NCBI RefSeq assembly: GCF_052324685.1
Contig: NC_135225.1
Location: forward strand, 6,422,193-6,486,192
Length of the DNA: 64,000 nucleotides
Reading direction: 5' to 3'
DNA from: Brachyhypopomus gauderio
Lineage: Eukaryota > Chordata > Actinopteri > Gymnotiformes > Hypopomidae
Each line of letters starts with the position of its first letter. Position 1 is the first letter of the stretch. The notes under the pieces were generated by a model. It was not told the DNA's origin. It saw only the letters and a list, made by a program, of their open reading frames with translations, and made no database searches. Of this stretch, positions 14,315 through 25,899 are shown piece after piece. Position numbers and translations under genes: made by a program.

Positions 14315-17300
14315 TCCATCAACTGAAGATCATACACACCATGTATGAGCCACACAAAGCAACTCAGTGCTTCCTTTTCAAAACAAGCATCCGAATAGCT
14401 GGTCTGCTCTCTGTATGACCAGACAATAATTATCCACTCAATCTCATTTCCGAAATGTTAGTGGACAGAAGGCTCCCTGAAAATTTTATTTTCTTTTCCA
14501 ATTAATGAGTTCATGTTCAATCAACTGAGTCAGTGTCAGTCAGTGAGAACTGCACATTATGTATTTTACATATTAACAATAATTGTCCGGTGTATAAAAT
14601 GTCTGATGTTTAAGTCTTTGTTACAGAACCAATGAAGCCATCCAAGTTCCAGAAGTTATGTCCTCTGTAATCGCATTACAGTGTCAGTATTTAAAGAGCC
14701 ACTGCTTACATTACATTACAGCACCACAACTTCAGACCTCCACATGTTCTAGCAGGAGCCTGCCAGACACCCAGTTCAAACCTTCCACAACAATGAGTCA
14801 CAGATTCATGGAAATTCACTCGTCATCTACTGTGGCATTGGGCCTGTGAAACAGTATTTATTTGGTCAGGCACATGCATCCCTTTCAGCAGTGTCTGGAC
14901 AGTAAGCCATGAAGACATTTCGTCAATGTGCACAAATATATAAGCAAAAATTCTTGATTCTTCCAAAACCAAAGAGTGGGGCACTGTCTTGATTCTCACA
15001 CAGCGTGAGTCTGCGTTATGTTGAGAGCACCTTCATTTAAAAAGAAGCAGTGACACTGGCCTCCTTGGCCCTCTCAAAAGAAGTATAAGGACCTACTGAG
15101 CAGTGCACTGTTACGCATAAAATGCTTTTGTTTACCTGAACATGCAAAAAACGTATGCTGGTCGGGGGATTTGCATCAGATGAGTAAAGGATTCCAAAGT
15201 GGAAACCTGCTGAAACCTGCCCTGTGCTACATGAGTATAGACATTTACCTGGATTCTGTTTTACCCTGAGAGCCTGTGTCAGTGGAGAGAGAGAGAGAGA
15301 GAGAGAGAGATACAGAGAGAAGGGCAGAGACAAAGACAGACAGAAAGAAAGAGATAGACCGACAGAAAGGCAGAAGAGAGGCGAAGCAGAGCGAGGCTTA
15401 CCCGAGAGAAGCTCCCCAGGTGAGATTGAGCTCAGCACTCAGATCTATGCTAGGCAGCAGGTCATGGGGAAACTCCAGTTCCTCTTCCTGTCCCGCCTGG
15501 TGCCCCTCCTCCTCCCTGTGGGTGTGGCTCCGCCCGTCTACTGCAGGACCAGCACCGGGAGCCTCCGTCAGGACCAGCCCGATCTCTGTGTTGCAGGGTT
15601 TCTCCGCGGCTGGACTGATTTCAGTGTGCACCTCAGCCTGAGAGGAAACAGAAAGTACATTAATGGTCATTAATGTCTGTCAGGCCCAACAAATAATCAG
15701 TTTGCGATTCATTCCATGTCCAAACTAGTGTTTGCATAAGAACTCTGTGGTGGCGCAAGTTATTTACCAGAGACTAATTAAATTTGAATAGCATTACTGT
15801 TGGCTCATGCAGTCATTAACATTTACTCTTTACAAACACACCCTCTGTCAACACAATGTTAAGGTAAGCCACTTCAAATAACACACCCTAACTTATTGTC
15901 ATTTTGTCCAACAATAAGAAGATCTAAAGAACATTTAGGAAGATGAATATCTAACAGATATGGATGATACAGCTGTTGAACAATCAGCTTTCTTCCAATA
16001 AACAGCAGCAGCCTTTACACACAACATAGTCGACCATGAAAAGTCACATTAGCGTGGAGTTTCTCATTGAACTAGTTTAAGAATGCATCTCTATCCTGAC
16101 AGTCCCCTAGTTCAAGCATTTATTTTTCCACTGAAATGTGGATCGAGACAAATGATTAAAAAGACTGAGTGAACCAGTTAAACTGCTTTCCTTGCATTCT
16201 ACTCTTTTCCAAAGCTATAAATCGCCATCTAACCCAGAGACTACACCAGAAACCATGGAGCCATTTACAAAACATCTAATCATATGTCGGCATGCTACAG
16301 TCAAAGTCTTTGTATGGCAAGAGCACTGGGACATTTGATTGACAGTACTTAAGAGTGTCCAAACATTTCTACCTCATGCAGCTGTTTTAATGCACAACAG
16401 ACTGCACTGGTCTGAGCAGGGTGGTAGAACTCTCTGCTCCTCAGATACTACATGACACACATCACACACCCACAGACATTTCTGCAAAACATTGTAGCAG
16501 TGGTGGCTCTTATATGCAACATGGCAGTTACTCTGCAATATCAACACATCAGAGACACATTTCTCCAGCTGCCCAACAGTTCACCACTACCATTACAGTC
16601 CTGTAATGGGAATCTTCCTTACTCTGTTGTTGTGAATAATGATATTAGAAGTAAGACAGAGTATCAACAAAATCTTATATTGCTGTTATATTATTAACTA
16701 TTTTAACTGTGACATGCCTTGTTTTCTTTAATCATGATGGGTGACAAATAAAGACTAACATGTTTCTTTTTTCCCCCAAATGCTATTTTATTTGTCAGAT
16801 GATGTGAACACCCACTGAATTACAACAGCCAATGCTGCAGTTAATAAGCATGCAAAGCCTTAATCAGCAAACACCCAATATGTTCACCTTGGACTATTAG
16901 CATCACACTTTGGGCTATTTACCTTGCGAGACTGCCAAATAACTACAAGATTGGCATAAATCTTGTTGTTAATAATAAAGATTAGAGTTTGTAATGGAAT
17001 ACAGTTTACTCTAAAAAAGTTTTTAAAAATAAATAAATAAATAAAAAACATGACTAAAGTTGTTTACAAGGTTCTGACTCCAGATTGAAAGTGGAGTGCA
17101 ATTCTTAGTGGAATAACAGGTCAAACCAGGTCAGTACAGTTAGGCAGAACGTGGGATTTGAGTTAGGAGCAGAAGTGATACCACGCGAGCTCTGCTGCTC
17201 TCACTGGGATAACGTGGCTCCCCAGTGTCTCCTGTGTGTTCTCTGGCCTCCTGCCTCAAGGGCCAGTATCCCTTTACACACCTGTTTCATTGTGTTTGTC

Positions 17301-20262
17301 ATGTCACTGCTCCTCCCATTCATAAGCCATTCGACTTCCTTCTTATTCCATTTCCTTAAATGTGCTCCACCTTTCATATCTTTCATGTCTGTCCAAGTGC
17401 ATCTGATGACACGAAAGACCTCCACAAAAACTCCTGCTACACAACATTAACTTTATTATAGACCTGTGTCTCCTTGTGTTTATGTCTGCATGCCTATTCA
17501 GTCTTGCTAAAGTTGCCTGTAAACAAATCATTAAATGCAAAGACCACCATATAAATAACTCCCTGGTATCACATTTTGTAAACACGATCATGTATATTTA
17601 GTTTTTCCTTTGAGGCAACTTAAAAGAAAGTCTAAGTGATGACCTGCAGTTCTCACAGTCTGTTCAGTGCTTCCTGTGTATACTTGAAACCAGATCAACC
17701 ATGGGTCAAAACACACAACACACGCGGTTGGACCACTCACATAATATCACAAATCCTCATAATCTCTAAATGAATGAGGAAATAGGAAACGATCTCTAAT
17801 GACCCACATGTCCATCAACACATAGACGGGCTACATACTGGGGTGATGAAGTACAGTGGAGTTAAAGTTCTAAACTTAATGGTCTTGGCAGGCCAAAAGT
17901 GAACTGTGTCCAACTTGAACTTTTGCCCCGCAGGTCCAGTGACTCTAAAGAAAGGCCATTAACGCCAAGACCAGCCAGATGAGCAAACACGTCATTATAC
18001 AATAAACCATCACCAAACTGGCCCAAGCAACATATGTTACCATGGCAATAGCACAACATGCATACACTTACACTTACTGATTGTTGGAAAGGTTAAGTCC
18101 ATATACCAAGTCCTGATTTTGTTTACACATTGTTGTTTTTTTAGTTGACACCTTTAAAAACATTTGCTGCATTCAAACTTGCATCAGTGTATTGAACTGG
18201 CTGAGAGTTCTTAGACTCATTGATCCCCTCACACACAGTCATGAACAGCAACAGTGTTGTCACAACAGCAGGTTTCCAATAGCATACTCACCTTGGTTGT
18301 GAGGGCACCACACACACTGTGGGAGAGTGCAGCGCTTTAAAGCACCAGGGAGAAGGTGAGCAGCAGGGCCGTGTGCGGTGATGCAGCCCAGCCTAGCAGC
18401 ACATGTTCCAGGGGCCCGACCTCCGTGTACTCCCCCCCCACCACCAACACCACGCACTCTTCAACCAGCTGCCCCCCTCCTCCTCCTCCTCCTCCTCCTC
18501 TCTCCTGCCACTAAAGCTCCATGCCCTTCTGAGGGCGAAGGCAGACCGGCGCTACACTGAGACCATGCGTGTGAGGAAACGGCTCTTCCACAGACGAAGC
18601 TTCTCAGGCAAGAAGGGGCAGAGACTGCGAGGCTCACAGAGAGAGCAACACGAGCGATTTGAAGGCGAGTCCTCCCCCTCCTACACACTCTTTCAACACA
18701 ACACTCCTCTTTCGTCTGTCCCCTCCCCCTCTCTTTCTCTCAGCCCCTCCCCTCTTTCTCTCTCCCTCTTTCCTTTTCTGCCCTGTTCTATCTCTTCCTG
18801 CTAGGAGGTCTGAGAGCTGCATTGTGACACTCCTAGTGCAGGTGAATGCTGGGAAAAGGGCCACAGGTCACTTTTAGAGTGTCTGCTTAGCTGGAATCAG
18901 GTTACACACACACGTGCACACACGCACACACACACAGCTGTGACAAATGCTTTAAACATGCTTAAATCAGGTTACACACACACACACAGGCATGGGGTGA
19001 GTTTGCCATATATAGGATGCATTTCCCTCACGGCTCCTAATGACTTATTAATACAGTCATTTATGCTCTTCCCCAGATTTGACTCCAAAGGTTAGAGAGT
19101 TCTTGTGCTGTGCTCAGACATCACTAATTCTGACAACTCAAATCATGTGTCCCTCCAACACCCATCTGTGTTATGGTAATGGTTGCTATTTGTTCTACTT
19201 AACAGGAGTCCCACTTACTGTCAGACTTTCAATCCAGACTGCCTAAAATACTTCAGAGAATTAACTCACACACACGTTAGTCCTCAGGCTTCGCAGTTCA
19301 GTGCAACCCACCAGTACCTTAAATGTGGACCAAGGCTGTGTTTCCTGTGGAGGGAAGAGCACCACGTTGTCCATGGCGCCCTCCTGTGGCTGAGTCACAC
19401 ACACACACACACACACACGCGCGCGCGAGGCAGGGAGAAACACACACACACACAAGAGGCTGTAGTGAGAACAGTGGCCTCGGGATACACGCACGGCAGC
19501 TCTGAGTCATGATATGAGGGTCTATGTTGTTGTTGGAGCTCAACCAAGATCACTGTGAGCAAACGCACAAAGTGTGTGGTGAACCAGGCTCCAACAGCAG
19601 AACACGACTCAACCTCTAAACTGATCCTATCCAGATAATCCCTGACTTTGGTAATACCAGAGAGCTTTTCGGTCTCTTTAAGAAGTATACATAAATTCTC
19701 TTGAGTATTCTACCATCTGACTCAAGGCCGTTAGACCTCAACAGGGACAAACAGCAAAGCTTCATTTTGCAGTGTGCTGATTTTAAGCTCGTGGAATGAA
19801 CAGCAAAATAATAAAAATTCTGCAAAAAAAAGCATTCTACAGACATCGCAAAGTACTGAAATCAAGGTAATAATTGTATAGGTCACATGTCATGCATTAT
19901 TGATGAAACATCAACCTCCAGACAGAACATGCCCCCCTGCACACTGCCAGAGCTATAAACGCGGTCGCCGTGATTAACAAAGCAGTAATCCTGCGATTCA
20001 CCCGTTTCACACACACCACGGCACTCTCTGCCTCTCCCGTCGCTGGGATCTCAAGGGCAGCGTGACAGCGTCGTGCGTTATCGTGGGGACACAAGCGTCT
20101 GCGCAGCCCTGTAAGGAGCAGCTGCCCGGGTATCAGTGCTCCCTCTGCCGCCTGCACCTTCACGCTCCCTGGCTATGGTGTGTTACACGCAGCGAGGAAG
20201 CGGGTCTGCGTGAGCATCCTCCGTCTTACCGGTAAGCTCGTGGTGCTGTTCTCATTCCCCAT
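2341..20262 (-). CDS. tacc2: tacc2, 5' part (transforming acidic coiled-coil protein 2), incomplete at left edge
   Basis: Four coding exons join in frame with GT-AG sites: 20262-20230, 15637-15402, 10324-2921 and 2448-2341. Junction phases are 0, 2 and 2, and the last exon ends in phase 2, so the gene continues beyond base 1. The N-terminus MGNENSTTSLP matches the vertebrate TACC2 start, MGNENST, with Gly2 and Ser6 fitting an N-myristoylation signal. A very large acidic, disordered central exon is also typical of TACC2. The family acts at centrosomes and microtubules through a C-terminal TACC coiled coil that binds XMAP215/ch-TOG; that coiled coil is not in this window. The gene lies next to nsmce4a, as in human, but here both genes are on the same strand. 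Identity is strong from the N-terminus, exon architecture and synteny; the giant exon alone would be hard to assign. Confidence 0.88.
2921..10324 (-). CDS. tacc2: tacc2 giant coding exon (about 7.4 kb)
   Basis: One uninterrupted 7404-nt coding exon encodes about 2468 residues. The acceptor is GAATCCAG before 10324 (phase 2 in) and the donor GTACTG follows 2921 (phase 2 out). The reading frame stays open upstream to 10548, but that part is intron. The product is acidic, rich in Ser, Thr, Glu and Asp, and looks disordered. From N to C it holds a helix-like segment LLDLELQEAFQECQEQLAAL, a His/Tyr-Pro-Val tandem repeat (about 10034-10147), an acidic run ESDSEDEEQ, two related FSF motifs (near 9790 and 7410), a poly-Glu tract (8701-8742), and four 17-residue acidic repeats (about 3105-3309). 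The end, WLRALREAASICQTQEYKV, is predicted helical. No enzymatic domain is seen. Human TACC2 also has an outsized exon; this one is larger. Confidence 0.88.
3105..3309. repeat. tacc2: four 51-bp tandem coding repeats in tacc2
   Basis: The coding strand encodes four 17-residue copies of the pattern GSGTAHVTSILPSEDED with small changes (GSGTDHVTS..., GSGTALVTR..., GSDTALTSS...). They lie near the end of the giant exon. Confidence 0.9.
8701..8742. repeat. tacc2: CTC/GAG trinucleotide repeat encoding poly-Glu in tacc2
   Basis: About 14 tandem TCC units on the plus strand encode a run of about 14 glutamates on the coding strand, in frame within the giant exon. Confidence 0.95.
10034..10147. repeat. 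tacc2: 9-bp unit coding minisatellite in tacc2
   Basis: The plus strand reads repeated ACTGGGTGG or ACTGGGTGT/AG units. On the coding strand this gives alternating HPV and YPV triplets, about twelve in a row. The unit is three codons, so copy-number change keeps the frame. Confidence 0.92.
11496..11539. repeat. (GT)n microsatellite
   Basis: Uninterrupted GT repeat in the tacc2 intron. Confidence 0.95.
14259..14311. repeat. (CA)n microsatellite
   Basis: Uninterrupted CA repeat in the tacc2 intron. Confidence 0.95.
15402..15637 (-). CDS. tacc2: tacc2 second coding exon
   Basis: This is a 236-nt exon with acceptor CTCTCAG before 15637 and donor GTAAGC after 15402. It enters in phase 0 and leaves in phase 2. 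It begins AEVHTEISPAAEKPC and ends with an acidic stretch and the segment FPHDLLPSIDLSAELNLTWG. Its phases fit both the MGNENST exon and the giant exon exactly, which supports the model. The intron side of the donor contains a GA-rich simple repeat (15283-15310). Confidence 0.8.
15638..20229 (-). other. tacc2: tacc2 intron
   Basis: About 4.6 kb between the first and second coding exons. It contains an imperfect CCT repeat (18476-18500), CT-rich and CA-rich simple sequence (18670-18780, 18907-18990, 19398-19454) and short A-rich tracts. A GTGAGT donor at about 18287 follows a possible acceptor 25 nt away, but that exon would break the frame. Confidence 0.6.
20230..20262 (-). CDS. tacc2: tacc2 first coding exon (MGNENSTTSLP)
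   Basis: The ATG is at 20262 and eleven codons run to a GTAAGA donor just below 20230, ending in phase 0. The peptide MGNENSTTSLP carries the conserved TACC2 start. The sequence just upstream (20263-20400) is GC-rich, and a long GT microsatellite begins about 150 bases from the ATG, so a promoter and 5' UTR probably lie here. Base composition around 20000-20350 is richer in CpG than the flanking introns. Confidence 0.85.
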
Positions 20263-20409
20263 GGTTCCTAGTGAGCGAAGCAGTCACTCTCCAGAGCTGC
20301 CCGTCCCGGAGGGAGCGTCGGAACCGGGAGGCAGAAGGCAAACAGTGCTCCCTCCTTAGATGTCTGAAGGTGTTTCGAACAGACGGAGAGGAATCGTGGG
20401 TGTAGGTAG

Positions 20410-20411
<2 letters not shown>

Positions 20412-20476
<65 letters not shown>
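20412..20476. repeat. (GT)n microsatellite
   Basis: 65 bases of GT, about 150 bases upstream of the tacc2 ATG. It could affect promoter structure (alternating purine-pyrimidine DNA). Confidence 0.95.
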
Positions 20477-20477
<1 letters not shown>

Positions 20478-23212
20478 CTGTCATGTGCTGAGAGGTCTAT
20501 AGTGCAGGAACCCTCTCTTAACCGCAGAACTGCTGCTTAACTGAATGCGCTTACTCTCATTGGTGAGACCCGTCACTATATGGTGACTTTCTGTCGTCAG
20601 AGTAAAGGGCTAATTCTGCAGCAGATTTATCAAGAGACTTGCCAAGTGCTTACATACAATGTGTTTAGAAGGTCATTGAAAGCTATTACAGAATGTTTTA
20701 TTAGCACTTTAGTAACAAGCCATTAAGTGGCTGAGTGAATGGCCTTTCTCTCCTACACAAGCAATGCTGCTAATAATTCAGCAATAACATTCTAACTACA
20801 CCTAAACCCCTTGAGTACATAAATAGTTTATGATTCTTTATAAGCACAGGTGAATTCACCAGTTAAAGCATTCTTTCCCAGTGTTTGAGCAGACACACAA
20901 ACACCTTCCCAGTACATAGTGCTTATAGCTTCAAATTACTCATTTAAACATTTGTGTAAAATAAAATTGTTCTGTCACAACAAGATCTGGGTCATCACCT
21001 CAGTACCGCAAGCACACACACAGCAGTCTGGGTCTGAGTCTGCACACACACACAGCATATGCTTCCCAGCGCTAATAGCCAGTAGCTCATACTTAGAACA
21101 ACACAAATGAAAGTGTTCACATTTTAGGTTATTTACCCTTAACCACATCTGTCAGAAGTGATTCTGTCCTGGTTTACATGAACCCCTGTGGGGGAACACT
21201 TACACGTCTCAGTACAAGACTTTGATTGTGTGGGAGTATGAGCCATTAGCTGGTTTGAATCCCCCTGGCCCCCGACCTGCAGAACTCGGATTCATTACAC
21301 AGTAAGGCATGTGGTGTAGCTGCACACCCACTCTGCTGACCACAACTCTAGACACCACCCGACAAACCCCCCACCCCCCCTACACCAGCCCACGCACGTG
21401 ACCTCAGATTAAAACACCACATGGTTCTCTTCACCTGCTTATTGGGTCATAGTCAGTGTAATAACAGAAGGTTAAAAAAACACAAGATATTTTCACCATT
21501 TCACCATTACAAAAAACTATCATAATAGCCTACATAAAATGGGCCTTTGGTTTAATTTTTGAGTTGTTTTTTTAACAGGCTTTTAGTTCCGTTGACTGTT
21601 TAGCACAATATCTCTCAGGGCTTTCTGTGCATCATTATTATTTACTCAGCAATGGACAAATATTGTCCTTGATTGATAGATCACTGACTGTTGCCTTGCA
21701 GGTTGTGGAAAATACTGATAGTTAATCACCATGAGATGCTCTCTGTCTCCCCCTGCTGCTCAATCAGCTGGATGACATGAGGGTACAGGTTATTATGCTT
21801 TATGGAACTATTATGGCTCTGGAACTGCAGCATATAATAGAAAAGAAATATCGTACTGACTCTTAATTTGCCTATTGTGTGCCATCAAGAGAATAGAAAC
21901 GAAATAACTAATTATGCATTATAGAGGTTGAACTCCCAAAAGATAAATCATTATAGCTAATCACAGAATAGCAGTCAAAGCGATCAAAAGCAGATGAACG
22001 GTTTGTTGTGCTGGCATATGCTTTGACGCTCACTGACCTGAATATGCCACATGTTATAAATAGACCCTCCTCCCGTCATCCCCAGCCCTGTGTCAGCTAC
22101 ACTCGGCCATCCTTCTGGAACACACTCATGTGTTTTCATTTCCCTCCTAAATAAAGCCACCCTGAGTAATGGGGTACGATTTCCTCTAGGAACAACACGA
22201 GTAGTCTAAACAGCGGTGTATTTAGCTTGAGTTCTGTTAACTCCTCCTCTTAGAAGTATTTCTGTACATCTGGCCCAACGGAGAAGCAGCAAGTGTGTGT
22301 ACGAGTGTTCACCATGCTTGTTCAGTGCCGCTGAGCACCGTGTGTGAACAGAATGGACTTCCAGCCCTCGTAGGTGAAAGTGTGAATGTGATTCTGCATG
22401 TCACACAGTAACTGTGATACTGGTGGAGCTGTTTTCTTCCCTCTTCCAGTTAGCATGATGCCATGGTGAAACGTTGAGCCTAGTCTCCTACGGATGTAGC
22501 ATTCACACACACACACATCCACCCCAGACACGACATCTGCACCACATTTGAGCTTGGTGGATGCAGCTGGATGAATACCAGTCTATTCTCTACTGTGACA
22601 CCACAAACTTTTATACAGTTCTGCGATTATTACAACTAAATGCAATATGTAGCCCTGGGTAGTAAGCAGTAGACATATGAACAATCACTCCAACAAACAG
22701 GTCTAAGTAAACATGAACTCTGACAGTTTCTAGATGAACAGACTGTAACCAATAACAATAAGACACTGCCCTGCGGACAAACAAGCATTTTCTCACTCAC
22801 TTTAGTGAAGCAGTAACCCTCTACTCCTTCCAGACGATGGCTTCCCATCTAGCCGTGAACACACAGACATGTAGATCCATTATTAAAATCATACCGTTTA
22901 ACTAGCAAGCCCCCACTGAGCAAAACAGCCCACAGTGGCACTATATCTGTCCACGGTCCCGGAAAGGTGAAGGTGGGGGCAGTTAAGGGCAGAACACGGA
23001 GAGGAGGAGAGGGAGGGGTATGAACTAACAGTCATGCCCGGGGGGCACACTTTCCCCCTGACAGGTCAGGGATGACTGGGAGACAGCTGGACAGGACCTG
23101 CCACTAGGTAACACTGTAAATAAACAGTGTGCTGCAGACACGTGGCCAGGGTCTGGGCCCCTACCTAACGGCCCTCTGCTGTCAGTGGGTGTGCTAAACA
23201 GTGACAGAGTAC

Positions 23213-23272
23213 CTAACCCTTACCCAACTGCCCTTACCCTTACCCAACTGCCCTAACCCTTACCCAACTGCC
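23213..23272. repeat. three 20-bp telomere-like tandem units
   Basis: The unit is close to CTAACCCTTACCCAACTGCC, repeated three times with a base change in the middle copy. It includes CCCTAA-like hexamers but is not a pure telomere array. Confidence 0.85.
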
Positions 23273-24617
23273 ATGGCATTCAGGAGAGGTCTTTCTTCTC
23301 ATGATTTCTAATCATACCCAAAGAGATGCATCAGCATGACTGTCAGTGTTACGTTTCTCTGAAATACCTACTCTCCCACACAGTTCATTCCTACTAACAC
23401 TTAGAAAGGGAGAGCTAACAGGGTACACTTCTCAGTCTTTAGACCGTGTCCATTAAACAGTGGAGAGAAGAATATGGACAACCCTGAACAATGCAGGTAA
23501 ATCCCAGGATAACGGACAGAGATGCATGGGTTCCCATCTAATTTCTATTAAGCACTAGTTTCACACAAATCAAATCGGTCACTGTCCCTATATTCTGATG
23601 ACTGGCAGCTGATACTTTTTTTATCCCTTGTGTCCACCGCCATAAAAACATGAAGCCGTTAAGTGTGACTGCATTTGAAATGGCTACCAACCGAGAGACA
23701 TAGTGTAATTACAACCCACTGGTAAGCTGCAACTAAATCTTTACTCACTAATGACTATAAAGTATACAACAAGCCCATCACGCTGAGCATAAAGCATGTG
23801 CTGTAGATTGGGAAGTCTATCATTTCAAATGTCAGCTGGAGAATAGCATGACAGATCAGAAAAGGATGGCAAACAATGATCTTGATCCACTCCGTGTGCC
23901 ACTCCGTTTGGTCCCAGTGGACCAGTACTGAACCCAAGGGGACTGAACAACCCCTGATCCAACCACCCCTTTATTAAGCATTCTGTCTGGAAAACACGAG
24001 AACAGATAACGATACCATATAGCAGTAGACAGCATCAATGCCTTACTGATCCATCCCTGATATCTATACCCACTTGTTACTTAACAAACTGTCAATTTAT
24101 TAATGTCGGGTCTATTCACACATGGACGCATTTTCACTACACAGTTGATGCATTAAAACGGCCCTTAGACAATTCCATTTCATCACTGCACAAACCCCCC
24201 CCATCGCTTCCCCTCCCCCAGCCCCCAGCCGAGCCTCGTTCCCAGTCTCTGCATGGAGCTGCTTTGTTCCGCTCCTCCCTCCTCCCCTCCTCTCCTCTCC
24301 TCCCTCCTCCTCTCCATCCTGCTCCTCACGCTGCCACACTCTCCCCATCTCTCCGGCTGCTACGGCTACAGGTCAGCGTTGCCGGCAGCAACCCTGACCC
24401 TCTGGTCAACCCCTCCCGCTGTCCCCCGCTGACGTCAGCCCACCCCAGCAGGGACGTGTGCCCACAACACCGCCCCTCCCTCCTTTTCCTCCGCTCCCCT
24501 GCTCCACGATCTCTGAACCGACCGACGCTCCATCCACACCCGGGCACGGTCAGCGTCGGCTTCCCCCGACACCCCTGTGGTGCGGTGCGGAGAGGACGGG
24601 GGGGGTGCCAGTGTTAC

Positions 24618-24650
24618 CTGGTTGCGTGCGACTCCGATGCAGCTCCCCAT
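24618..24650 (-). CDS. tacc2: possible alternative first exon of tacc2 (MGSCIGVARNQ)
   Basis: An ATG at 24650 is followed by ten codons and a GTAACA donor after 24618, ending in phase 0. That is the phase needed to join the 15637-15402 exon. The peptide MGSCIGVARNQ has Gly2, Ser3 and Cys4, the pattern of a dually acylated (myristoyl plus palmitoyl) N-terminus. An in-frame ATG four codons earlier (24662) would give MEYRMGSC instead. The flanks (24180-24620) are C-rich with many CpGs, as for a promoter. The exon has the same length, 33 nt, as the MGNENST exon. Support is by phase and context only. Confidence 0.4.
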
Positions 24651-25721
24651 CCTGTATTCCATGTCCTCCTGAGGAGAAGTCACGGCAGCACTACAAGGCT
24701 TGCAGAAACCGCAGAACTGCATTGCCACTACAGAAACATGGCATCGCAGAACTGAGCAGGACGCATGTGAGCAAGAGAGCGCAAGTGTGCAGGAACGCCT
24801 GTGTGCGAGAAGACGTGCGACTGCCTTATCTACAGCAAAGCCCTGCGTTCATCTGTGACACACATCTTCAATCTCTTATATAAATATGGAGTTATAGCAT
24901 AAATGAAGAAAAATGAAGAGAAAGGAGGGATTTTTGCTTTCCCTCCATTCCTTAAGCCCAGGACAGAAGCACTGCGAATGGGTAGAAAGCACCTCTTTTA
25001 TCCAGACAAGCACTTACAGGCATAAGCAGGAAGGGGGCGAGGGTGTGAGCGAGGGAAGCAGAGAGCCTGACAGGCAGAGAGGCGAGCGGACAGAAGAGCG
25101 CCTGTGCGCGTTTAAAGGGCCACGTTCCTCTTTATGACGTTACAGAGCCACAAACAAAACTCCCCAAAGCCCCTCACAAAAAACACAGCGGCCTGCTTTG
25201 TTGAAATGTGACAGAAAGAGTATGTTTTGCTTCTTTAAAACATACTGTGGCCAGGATTTAGCATTAAATCATTAATTAAACAGAAAAAGCAGTTGTCAGT
25301 CTGACTGACAGCATATATGTTTTATAGAAACATTTTGTGTGTGTAAATATATATTTTAACATCAAACAGCCTACGGACTGTAGATGAAAATAATCCATTT
25401 GGCAAAATCTTGCATTTACATATTATATAATAACATTATATTATTGTGTACTGAAATCGTTAGTGACAGACAATCTATCAAACATAATCTATCTTTTCCA
25501 CCATTTACACGCTATTTTGCACCAATGTTCTCTGACCTTGGAAACTTTTATAGTAAACATCAAGTAGGACTGGGATAGTTTGGAAATAACTTACAGTTTT
25601 CTATAGTTTCATATTTTAAATGATCCTATAATATTCTCTATAATATTCTGAATATTTAGATTACTTTTTTATTGTGCAAAAAAATAGAACTGGTGATGTA
25701 GATTTTTGAATTTTCAAAAAC

Positions 25722-25727
25722 TTTATT
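25722..25727 (-). terminator. nsmce4a: nsmce4a polyadenylation signal
   Basis: AATAAA on the minus strand, about 173 bases past the nsmce4a stop codon, in an AT-rich stretch. This is a likely 3' end signal by position and motif only. Confidence 0.55.
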
Positions 25728-25899
25728 TAACTTTCTTACAAAAATAGCAGTCACTACTACATCTTACCTCAGACTACATCTGATAATTAAACATTTTTTG
25801 AACAAAAATAAAATTCTTAAAAAGGTACTAAGTATGAACGTGAGTAAAGTATGAACGTGGGTAAAGTATGAACATGGGCAAAATGAGTATGAAGACTTT

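Larger units (their letters stand above)
10325..15401 (-). other. tacc2: tacc2 intron
   Basis: About 5.1 kb between the second exon and the giant exon. It holds GT (11496-11539) and CA (14259-14311) microsatellites and a G-rich run near 11131-11145. No exon or gene is supported. Confidence 0.7.
20263..25899 (-). other. upstream region or first intron of tacc2, up to nsmce4a
   Basis: It holds a GT microsatellite at 20412-20476, a telomere-like tandem repeat at 23213-23272, the candidate alternative first exon at 24618-24650 in a C-rich block, and the nsmce4a 3' UTR with short tandem copies near 25828-25880. Nothing else is gene-like. Confidence 0.6.

Noticed and set aside
18288..18312. 25-nt exon candidate with CCCACAG acceptor and GTGAGT donor in the tacc2 intron
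   Set aside because: Its inclusion between the first and second coding exons would shift the frame. It could only be a non-coding first exon, for which there is no other evidence.
24264..24755. 163-codon plus-strand open frame in C-rich DNA
   Set aside because: Pro/Ser-rich low-complexity translation with no start context, splice partners or family motif.
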